Assembly (NCBI GenBank): GCA_016213105.1
Contig: JACRBN010000026.1
Span: 682,001 to 746,000, forward strand
Length of the DNA stretch: 64,000 bases
Source: Chloroflexota bacterium
Lineage (GTDB): Bacteria > Chloroflexota > Anaerolineae > Anaerolineales > Villigracilaceae
Reading direction: 5' to 3'
In this document: piece by piece, positions 25,772 to 33,500 of the stretch
Layout: every line of letters begins with the position of its first letter
Position numbering within the stretch: the stretch's first letter is position 1
The notes under the pieces: model-generated
The model's database searches: none
What the model was told of the DNA's origin: nothing
What the model saw: only the letters and a program-made list of their open reading frames with translations
Position numbers and translations under genes: made by a program

Positions 25772-26206
25772 TCAAAGCCGTTCCAGCAGGCCGTCGGGGT
25801 ACAGGATGGCCCTGCCGTCGCCGAATTCATCCACCCGCATCCAGCGCGCCCGCATCGGCGCCTTGCGGAACGGATCGTACTCCGGCCCTTCGATCACCTC
25901 ACGTTCGTACAGGCTTTCATCGCTCAGGCGGCCGTCGTAGACCAGCACAATCTCGTGGCCGCGCCCCCCGTTGAAGGTGAAAATGTTCTCCAGCGTAAAC
26001 AGGTAGTGGATGTCCTGCGCCTCGGCCTGGATCTCCTCCAGGAGTTCGCGCTGGACTGTTTCCTGGCCCCGTTCCCCAAACTCAATGCCGCCCCCCAGCG
26101 GACGAAAGAACTGTTCCCGTTTCGTTGGGTCATACCCCTCCATGACGAGGATCCGTTCCCCCCGCCGAAACAGGCAGATCGCCAGCGGACGAATCTTCTC
26201 TTCCAT
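25772..26206 (-). CDS. Nudix hydrolase
   Basis: A 144-aa Mg-dependent pyrophosphohydrolase. ATG 26206 follows GGAGG at six bases; longer upstream frames run through repeats. The Nudix box spans residues 39-61 with G39, E45, R53-E54 and E57-E58 all present, but the glycine near its end is Gln60. The catalytic Glu pair is intact, so activity is expected. The domain ends with MRARWMRVDEFGDG. The substrate is unknown; nucleotide or NDP-sugar clean-up is usual. Confidence 0.87.
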   Translation of the reverse strand: MEEKIRPLAICLFRRGERILVMEGYDPTKREQFFRPLGGGIEFGERGQETVQRELLEEIQAEAQDIHYLFTLENIFTFNGGRGHEIVLVYDGRLSDESLYEREVIEGPEYDPFRKAPMRARWMRVDEFGDGRAILYPDGLLERL

Positions 26207-26240
26207 AATTGCCTCCATTTGTTGCGTAAACCTGTAACGC

Positions 26241-26260
26241 AAAATGCCATTTTGCGCTGC
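26241..26260. repeat. Small palindrome upstream of the Nudix gene
   Basis: CGCAAAATG (26239-26247) pairs with CATTTTGCG (26249-26257) around one central base, directly before the repeat cluster at 26269-26364. It may be part of the same composite element. Confidence 0.45.
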
Positions 26261-26268
26261 ATAAAAAA

Positions 26269-26364
26269 GCGGCGGATCTGCAAATCCGCCGCAAGCAAAA
26301 TGCTCCCGCTGGATTTGTAATCCAGCGGCTGCCATGAGCCAGCGGCGGATTACAAATCCGCCGC
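26269..26364. repeat. Cluster of three GGCGGATTxCAAATCCGCC palindromes
   Basis: Unit 1 is 26269-26292 (GCGGCGGAT...ATCCGCCGC), unit 2 is 26307-26327 (CGCTGGATT...AATCCAGCG), unit 3 is 26342-26364. The same core recurs inside the 87-base repeats at 60021 and 62633. Unit 3 enters the miaB gene and supplies its stop codon. Confidence 0.8.
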
Positions 26365-27693
26365 GAGCACTACAGGCTGTTTGAGCAGCCTGGCCTGCAT
26401 CGACCAGGGCCCCGTCCACGTGACCGTGACGGGCAGCAGTTTGCCGCGCAGGTCCTCCTCCGATTCGACAAAGACCAGCTTGTTGGTGGGGGTGCGCCCG
26501 CGCCAGCGTCCCTTGACCTTTTCCTCGAACAGGACTTCCACCTGTTCGCCCAGATGTTTCCTGTTGATCCCGCCGACGACTTTCTCCTGCAATTCTTCGA
26601 GCAGACGGAAGCGGCGCATCTTCTCTTCATCGGTCACGTTGTCGTCCATGCGGCGGGTGGCGACGGTGCCCTCGCGGGTGGAGTAACGGGCCAGGTGGGC
26701 CACATCCAGCTTGAGGTCGGCCAGCACCTGATAGGTCTGCATGAACTGTTCCTCGGTCTCACCGGGGAAGCCCACGATGATGTCCGTGGCAATGGAGCAA
26801 TCGGGCAGGCGCGCGCGGATTTTGGCCACCAAGTCGCGGTAGTCCCGCTGGGTGTAGCCGCGTTTCATATTCGAAAGCACCTCGTCATCGCCCGCCTGGA
26901 TGGGCAGTTCGATGTGCGGCATGACGCGCGGCAACTCGGCGATGGCCTCGATCAGGTCGTCGCCGAAGTAATTGGGGTGTGAGGTCAGGAAGCGGATGCG
27001 TTCGATGCCTTCCACTTCATGGACCAGTCGCAGCAGGCTTGCCAGGTTGGGCCCGTCGGGGACGTCCTTGCCGTAGCGGTCAACGATCTGCCCGAGCAGG
27101 GTGATTTCCTTGACGCCCTGTTTCGCCAGCGAACGCACCTCGGCTACAATGTCGCCGACGGGGCGCGAACGTTCGATGCCGCGCTTGTAGGGGATGATGC
27201 AGAAGGTGCAGGCGTGCGAACAGCCGTAGACGATGGGCACGTGCGCGCTGATCAGCCTGCCCTGCTCGGCCCGCGGCAGGATCAATTCCTCGTCCATCAT
27301 CAGGAAACGGCGCGCCGTCTCGGCATCCTCCAGGGAACGCACCTCACCCTGGGTCAGGTGCGAGATCAACGGTCCCGGGTCGGAGGGCGGGGAGAAAACA
27401 TCCACGAAGGGCAGTTTCTGCTTCAACTTCTCCGCGCTGCGCACGCCGACCAGGCAGCCCATCAGGTTGATGATGAGGTTGGGGTTCTTCTGCTTGAGCG
27501 GCTTCAGGGACGACAAGCGGCCGTAGGCCTTATCCTCGGCAGACTGGCGCACCACGCAGGTGTTGAGGACGATCACGTCGGCTTCTTCGGGTCTATCGGT
27601 AAAGGTATAGCCGAGATGCTCCAGCGACGAGCCGACCCGCTGCGAGTCGGCCACGTTCATCTGGCAGCCTTCGGTCCAAATGTGATATTTCAT
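26350..27693 (-). CDS. miaB: tRNA-2-methylthio-N6-dimethylallyladenosine synthase MiaB
   Basis: A 447-aa radical-SAM methylthiotransferase acting on A37 of tRNAs that read UNN codons. AAGGAG lies four bases before ATG 27693. The N-terminal cluster cysteines are C10, C46 and C80 (EGCQMN, NTCVVR, MGCLVG). The radical-SAM triad is C158, C162 and C165 in YGCSHACTFC. A TRAM domain ends the protein (GEQVEVLFEEKVKG to TGPWSMQARL). The final residues LAADL and the stop are encoded by palindrome unit 3 of the adjacent repeat cluster, so the original 3' end was probably overwritten. The two tRNA-Ser genes lie divergently just upstream; the UGA-anticodon one is a natural substrate. Confidence 0.94.
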   Translation of the reverse strand: MKYHIWTEGCQMNVADSQRVGSSLEHLGYTFTDRPEEADVIVLNTCVVRQSAEDKAYGRLSSLKPLKQKNPNLIINLMGCLVGVRSAEKLKQKLPFVDVFSPPSDPGPLISHLTQGEVRSLEDAETARRFLMMDEELILPRAEQGRLISAHVPIVYGCSHACTFCIIPYKRGIERSRPVGDIVAEVRSLAKQGVKEITLLGQIVDRYGKDVPDGPNLASLLRLVHEVEGIERIRFLTSHPNYFGDDLIEAIAELPRVMPHIELPIQAGDDEVLSNMKRGYTQRDYRDLVAKIRARLPDCSIATDIIVGFPGETEEQFMQTYQVLADLKLDVAHLARYSTREGTVATRRMDDNVTDEEKMRRFRLLEELQEKVVGGINRKHLGEQVEVLFEEKVKGRWRGRTPTNKLVFVESEEDLRGKLLPVTVTWTGPWSMQARLLKQPVVLAADL

Positions 27694-27765
27694 GCTGCTC
27701 CTTGCCATAGGGGCAGAATTATACCAATTTTGTCCGTGATTTTTTATGGTAAAATCGTTTCTCTC

Positions 27766-27853
27766 GGAGGGATGACCGAGCGGCCGAAGGTGCTTGTCTT
27801 GAAAACAAGTTAGGGTCACACCTACGTGGGTTCGAATCCCACTCCCTCCGCCA
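27766..27853 (+). tRNA. tRNA-Ser, anticodon TGA
   Basis: Acceptor GGAGGGA (27766-27772) pairs with TCCCTCC (27843-27849). The anticodon loop is CTTGAAAA with TGA, a long class-II variable arm follows, the T-loop is GGGTTCGAATCCC, the discriminator is G and CCA is encoded (27851-27853). Reads UCA and related serine codons. Confidence 0.96.
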
Positions 27854-27945
27854 GCCGATTTACAATTGATGATTTACGATTGATGCTTTTCGATTTACAA
27901 TTGCAACTCGAAAATCGTCAGTCTTGGATCGAAAAAGATTGAACT

Positions 27946-28035
27946 GGGGAGGTGCCAGAGTGGCTGAATGGGCTCGCCTGCTAAGTGAGTGCCGGGGTAA
28001 CTCGGTCGCGGGTTCGAATCCCGCCCTCCCCGCCA
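27946..28035 (+). tRNA. tRNA-Ser, anticodon GCT
   Basis: Acceptor GGGGAGG (27946-27952) pairs with CCTCCCC (28025-28031). The anticodon stem is CTCGC/GTGAG with loop CTGCTAA (GCT). A long variable arm, T-loop GGGTTCGAATCCC, discriminator G and encoded CCA follow. Reads AGC/AGU serine codons. Confidence 0.96.
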
Positions 28036-28039
28036 CAAG

Positions 28040-28070
28040 AAAACGCGTCTGCAAAGGCGCGTTTTTGTTT
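28040..28070 (+). terminator. Terminator after the tRNA-Ser genes
   Basis: AAAACGCG (28040-28047) and CGCGTTTT (28058-28065) with ten bases between, followed by TGTTTTC. Confidence 0.8.
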
Positions 28071-28163
28071 TCGGTCGCGTGCCCCTTGATAAGTTTGACC
28101 ACCCAGGGCAGGTTCAGGAATCGTGTTTGCGGGTTGGGCCAAACCAGTCTCCATTTCCCGCGA

Positions 28164-28190
28164 TTGAAATCCAGAGAATTATTGTATAAT
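28164..28190 (+). promoter_or_regulatory. Possible promoter of the CHAT-SIR2/nSTAND operon
   Basis: TTGAAA (28164-28169), a 15-base spacer and a perfect TATAAT (28185-28190). The spacer is short for the usual sigma-70 promoter. A leader of about 255 bases would precede the first large gene. A small hairpin (CCCCCA/TGGGGG, about 28198-28217) follows. Confidence 0.5.
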
Positions 28191-28249
28191 TTCCTTACCC
28201 CCACCGATGCTATGGGGGATTGTGTTCTTATCCATATTTTGGAGGTAGG

Positions 28250-28468
28250 ATGGCCGTGCTTGGACAGTTCTCGCACCATGACCCCGAACGCAGAGGCGGT
28301 TTGCCCGGGTTGACGAGATTGCCATCAGGGAGTGGGGATGTTTCGCCCATGCGCCAAATCGATTCTCAAAATCAGTCCTGCCATGATCTTTCCAAATCGA
28401 ATCGTTGCAAGCCCGGCCGCAGGTTGAGATCGTTTTTATCAGGAGACCAAATTGACAGAATTTGCTGA
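28250..28468 (+). CDS. Possible small protein upstream of the conflict operon
   Basis: A 72-codon open frame from ATG 28250, one base after GGAGGTAGG (28241-28249), to TGA 28466-28468, overlapping the start of the CHAT-SIR2 gene by 17 bases. The sequence is polar and basic, with Cys residues at the end (HDLSKSNRCKPGRRLRSFLS), and has no recognisable domain. The strong ribosome site and overlap suggest a leader peptide or coupled small gene, but it could be chance. It is the only coding candidate in 28036-28451. Confidence 0.3.
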   Translation: MAVLGQFSHHDPERRGGLPGLTRLPSGSGDVSPMRQIDSQNQSCHDLSKSNRCKPGRRLRSFLSGDQIDRIC

Positions 28469-30512
28469 TCTCGAACTGGGTCTGCACCAGCGTGAAGCAG
28501 GCTTGTTCACGGTCGAAATGCGTTACAGCCAACCCAACAGCGACGCGGATATTCGTGTCGGGCAGGGACATCCCATCGCGGTGCAGTTCAATTTCCAGGA
28601 ACTGTTGATGAAGATTGTCGACCCGGCCGCCTATGGCGCGATGTTGACCCAATCTCTCTTCGCTGACAAGGATCTGCTGGCGGCTTTCTCGAAGGCGCGC
28701 GCCAGCGCCCAGACCGGCCAGTCGCCGTTGCGCATCCGCCTGATCATCGGGCCGAGTGCGCCCGAACTGAACGGCCTGTTTTGGGAAACCCTGCGCGACC
28801 CGGAGAACGACAAGGCCACCCTGTTCACGGGCGAGCAGGTCTACTTCTCACGCTACCTCAGCAGCCTGGACTGGCGTCCCGTCAAACTGCGCTCGAAGGG
28901 CAGCCTCAAGGTGTTGGTGGCCGTGGCCAACCCGGGCGGATTGGACCAGTACTCGCTGGCGCCCGTGGATGTGCCCGCTGAGCTGGCCCGCGCCCAGGCG
29001 GCGCTCAAGGATATTCCCGTCATGGCGCTGCCCTCCAAGCCTGAAGAGCGCTGTACCCTGCAGGGCATCATCGACCATTTACGCGCGGGCTGCGATATTC
29101 TCTATCTTGCGGCGCATGGTTCCTTCGTCAAGGAGGAGCCCTGGCTGTGGCTGGAGGATGAGCAGGGCGGGGTGGCGCGCGTCTCGGGCTATGACCTGGT
29201 CACGCGTATTCGCGAACTGGATGTGCAGCCGCGCCTGGTCGTGTTGGCCTCCTGTCAGAGTGCGGGTAAAGGCGCGGGGGCGGCGCTGCAGGCCCTCGGT
29301 CCGAAACTGGCGGAGGGCGGCGTGCCCGCCGTGGTCGCCATGCAGGGCAACATCAGCATGGATTCGGTCGCGCGTTTCATGCCCGTCTTCTTTTCCGAAC
29401 TGCAACAGGATGGTCAGGTGGATCGCGCCATGTCGGTGGCGCGCGGCGTGGTGCGGGATGCCTCCGATTTCTGGATGCCCGTCCTGTTCATGCGCCTGCG
29501 CAGCGGCCGCGTCTGGTACACGCCCGGCTTTGGCGGGGAGGCCGATTTCAAGAAGTGGCCCTCGCTGTTGACCAGCCTGCAAGTGGGCAAGTGTACCCCC
29601 ATCATCGGCGCGGGTCTGTATGAGGCCCTGCTGGGTTCGTGGCGCGACCTGGCCCTCAGCCTGGCGGAAAAGTATCGCTATCCGCTGGCGCATTTCTATC
29701 GCGATGCGCTCCCGCAGGTGACGCAATTCCTTTCGGTCGACCAGTCTGCCAGCACGCTGCTGCTCGAATTGGAGAACGTCATTCGCGAGCGTGTCCAGAA
29801 TCGCCTGGCCGCCGACCTGCCCGATACCTTGAAAGGGGCGCAGGCGTCGCTCATCGACCTGATCTCGTTTGGCGGGCAGAAACTGCGCTCGGTCGATGAA
29901 CTGGAACAGCACCGCGTGCTGGCCGGCTTGAAGCTGCCCATTTACGTCACCACCAACTACGACAACATGATGACCGATGCGCTCAAGGAGGCGGGTGTCG
30001 ACCCACAGATGGTCATCTGCCCCTGGAGTGAACGTTTCAGCGCGAGCTCCATTTACGACAAGGAACCCGAGTATCGCCCCAGCGCGGAGCGGCCGCTCGT
30101 GTATCATCTCTTCGGACATTTCAGCGTGCCCGATTCCCTGGTGCTGACCGAGGACGACTACTTCGAATTCCTGATCGGCGTGACCAGCAACAAGGATCTG
30201 ATCCCCACGGTGGTGCGGCGGGCCCTTACCGATACCGCGCTGATGTTCCTGGGCTTCCAGCTCGATGACTGGGCCTTTCGCATTTTCTTCCGCTCGATCA
30301 TGGACCTGCAGGGAGGCGGACGGCGCAGCAAGTATGCCCACATTGCCGTGCAGGTCGACCCCGATGAAATCCGCAACTACGATCCGCGCCGCGCGCGCGA
30401 ATATCTCGAGGATTACTTCGAAGACGACTCGATCAGCATCTATTGGGGTCAGTCGGCGGATTTCATTCGTGAGCTGGTGGCGCAGCGAACCGCGAATGGG
30501 AAGGAGAGTTGA
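28452..30512 (+). CDS. CHAT protease fused to SIR2-like domain
   Basis: A 686-aa protein; TTG 28452 is the only start in frame after a stop at 28425, with AGGAG six bases upstream. Residues 1-140 are an N-terminal region. Residues about 150-345 form a CHAT (caspase-HetF) peptidase domain with the catalytic dyad H222 (LAAHGSF) and C268 (VLASCQSA). Residues about 375-675 form a SIR2-like domain: IIGAGLYEALLGSW (385 on), TTNYDNMM with N502 and D504, and LVYHLFGHF...VLTEDDYFEF. Such SIR2 domains in defence proteins are NADases. Where many have HG, this one has FG, with H552 and H556 as neighbours, so activity needs testing. It lies two bases upstream of the nSTAND gene. Confidence 0.88.
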   Translation: MTEFADLELGLHQREAGLFTVEMRYSQPNSDADIRVGQGHPIAVQFNFQELLMKIVDPAAYGAMLTQSLFADKDLLAAFSKARASAQTGQSPLRIRLIIGPSAPELNGLFWETLRDPENDKATLFTGEQVYFSRYLSSLDWRPVKLRSKGSLKVLVAVANPGGLDQYSLAPVDVPAELARAQAALKDIPVMALPSKPEERCTLQGIIDHLRAGCDILYLAAHGSFVKEEPWLWLEDEQGGVARVSGYDLVTRIRELDVQPRLVVLASCQSAGKGAGAALQALGPKLAEGGVPAVVAMQGNISMDSVARFMPVFFSELQQDGQVDRAMSVARGVVRDASDFWMPVLFMRLRSGRVWYTPGFGGEADFKKWPSLLTSLQVGKCTPIIGAGLYEALLGSWRDLALSLAEKYRYPLAHFYRDALPQVTQFLSVDQSASTLLLELENVIRERVQNRLAADLPDTLKGAQASLIDLISFGGQKLRSVDELEQHRVLAGLKLPIYVTTNYDNMMTDALKEAGVDPQMVICPWSERFSASSIYDKEPEYRPSAERPLVYHLFGHFSVPDSLVLTEDDYFEFLIGVTSNKDLIPTVVRRALTDTALMFLGFQLDDWAFRIFFRSIMDLQGGGRRSKYAHIAVQVDPDEIRNYDPRRAREYLEDYFEDDSISIYWGQSADFIRELVAQRTANGKES

Positions 30513-30514
30513 GC

Positions 30515-33500
30515 ATGGTATCTTCCAACAGCCAGTTACGTGCCGGTTCCAATCCCTACGTGGGTCCGCGCTCCTTCATCACCGGCGAGACGATCTACGG
30601 CCGTTCGCGCGAAGGCGCCGAATTGCTGGACCTGCTGATCGCCGAGCGCATTGTCCTGCTCCATTCCCCTTCGGGTGCGGGCAAGAGTTCGCTGATCAAT
30701 GCCAGCCTCGTCCCGCAAATGCGTGAGCAGGGCTTCTGGACCCTGCGTACGGTGCGCGTGAACATGGATCCGCCCGATGGGTTTGCCGAAAAGCCGGGTT
30801 TTAATCGTTACTCCTTTAGCGTCCTGCGTTCCCTGGAAGGGGAATTCCCCGCCCGCGAGCAGCACTCCCCGAAGGAACTGGCAGGCATGACCCTGCCGCA
30901 GTACATGCAGGCATATCCTGAACGCGGCGTGCAGCACATCAAGAATTTCGACCCGGATGCCTCGCGTTTCATTATCTTCGATCAGTTCGAGGAGTTGGTG
31001 CGCGTCAGCGCCGTGGACCGCGATGCCAAGATCGAGTTCTTCAACCAGGTCGGCGAGATGCTCAGGGATCGCAACCTGTGGGCCCTGTTCGCCCTGCGCG
31101 AGGATTACCTGGCGGCCATCGAGCCGTATACGCGCCCGATCCCCAACCGCCTGACCGTCACCTACCGCCTCGATTTCCTGGATGCGCGTTCGGCCATCGA
31201 AGCCATCCAAAACCCCGCACGGGACAGCGGCGTGGAGTTCGAGGATGCGGCCGCCTCCCGCCTGGTGGATGACCTGCGCCGCATCCGCGTCCAGCAAACG
31301 GACGGCACCGCCCTCGAACAGCTTGGCCTGTACGTCGAGCCGGTGCAGTTGCAGGTGGTTTGCCGCCGCCTGTGGGCCACGCTGGGGGGCCGCAAGACAC
31401 TCACCGTGGATGACGTGGCCAAGGCGGGCAATATCGACGACGCCCTGGGCGATTATTACGCCTTCCATGTCAGCAGTGTGGCCGCCAGCTCGAACGTGAG
31501 CGAGCGCCAGGTGCGCGAGTGGTTCGACCGTAAACTCATCACCGTGAACGGCATCCGCGGCCAGGTGCTGATGGAGCCGGACGCCAGCGGGGGACTCCCG
31601 AACCCGACCATCAAGGCCCTGCAGGAAGCCTATCTCGTCCGCGCGGATAAACGCGGCAACGCGGTGTGGTTCGAGCTGGCCCACGACCGCCTCACGCGTC
31701 CCATTCGGCGCAACAATGCCGCCTGGTTCGTCGAGAACCTGAACGTCTTCCAGCGCCAGGCCGACCTGTGGAACAACCAGGGCCGCCCCGATTCGCTCCT
31801 GCTGCACGGCAACGCCTACCTCGACGCGGTGGAGTGGTCCAAGGCTCACGCCGAAAGCCTCCAGCCGGCCGAACAGGAATTCCTGGATGCCTGCCGCAGC
31901 GAGTATCTGACCAGCCAGCGCGAACGCCGCACGAATCTGCTCATTCGCTGGGCGGCGGTGCTCATGGCCGTCCTGACCGTGGCCGCGATCTTTTTCTTCT
32001 TCCAGGCCCAGGCCGAGGCGGCCCGCGCCACCCAGGAGGAGGTCAAGGCCAACGCGGAAGCCGAACGCGCCAACCAGCAGGAGGCCAAGGCCAAGGCGCA
32101 GGAGGCCATCGCCAAGGAACAGGAAGCCCTGGCTTATCAAAAGGAACAGATCGCCAACATCAACCTGCAGATCGCCCAGTTGCGCGAGCTGGCCGCCAAG
32201 TCGGTCAGCAACCTGACGGTCGACCCCGAGTTGAGCATCCGCCTGGCCTTGCAGGCCATTCAGGGCGTCGACCTGACGCAGCCCGAAATGGAGGGCGCCA
32301 TCAACCAGGCGGAGGATGCCCTGCGCCAGGCATTACCCGCCATGCGTGCGGAACACGTTCTGCGCGACCCGCTCATTTCCAGCACCGATTCCTTCACCCA
32401 CTCGGGAACGGTCTGGGGCGCCTCCTTCAGCCTGAGCGGACAGCGGCTTGCCACAGTGGGCAGTGACGGCACGCTCAAGATCTGGGATACGATCACCGGC
32501 CATCTGTTGCGCACCATCACCGTGCTTGCGCCCACTCAAGGTGACTATGGCGTGACCAACGTGATCTTCAGCCCGAACGGCAAGCAGCTTGCGGCCGCGA
32601 CCGGCGACGGCCGCGTCCTGTTGTATGACGCCACCACCTGGGGGCTGATCGACTCCCGCCAGGTGCAGGAGGGAGTCGTCTGGGGGCTGGCCTTCAGCCC
32701 GGACAGCACGCTCCTGGTGAGCGGCGGCGAGAAGGGTGTGGCGGTCGTGTGGCGTTTGGCCGATAATGTCATTCAACCCCTGCTGGGCGGCCACAGCGGC
32801 GACATTCAGTCCGTGGCCTTCAGCCCCGATGGAACGCGCATCGCCACCGCGGGTTCGGACTCGCTCGCCATCGTGTGGGACGCCGGCACGCGCCGTCCGC
32901 TTCACCGCCTGGAGGGTCATACCGGCTACGTCAACAGCGTGGCCTTCAGCCCTGACGGCAAACGCCTGGCGACGGCCGGCGAGGATCGCGCCATCATCCT
33001 GTGGGACATCAGTGTCCCCGCCGCGCCCCAGTCGCTGGTTATCACTGGTCACCGGGATTGGATCTACGCCGTGGCCTTCACCCGCGACGGTTCGAATCTC
33101 ATCTCCGTCAGCGCCGACCGCACCATCCGTTTTTGGGACACGACCTACGGGCGTCCGGGCTTTGTGCTGGTCGGCCACAAGGATCAGATCTACAACCTGG
33201 CCCTCAGCACGGATGGCAAACGCATTGCCACGAGCAGCAAGGACAATACCGTGCGCCTGTGGAACATCGCGCCCGAAGGCAGCCGTGAGATGATCACGTT
33301 CGATAATCACGCCATCGTGTACGATATTGCCGTCAGCCCGGATGGGACCCGACTGGTCGGCGCGGGCGGCGACAGCATCCTGCGGGTGTGGGATACCGTC
33401 TCGGGACGCATGGTCACCCCCATCCAGACCGGGCATAGCGGCATCGTGGACGGCGTTGCATTCAGCCCCGACGGGAGTCTCATCGCCACCTGCGGCCGCG

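Noticed and set aside
26269-26364. CRISPR array, because three similar units follow one another.
   Set aside because: The units are palindromes of unequal sequence with very short, unequal gaps; no spacers and no cas genes.
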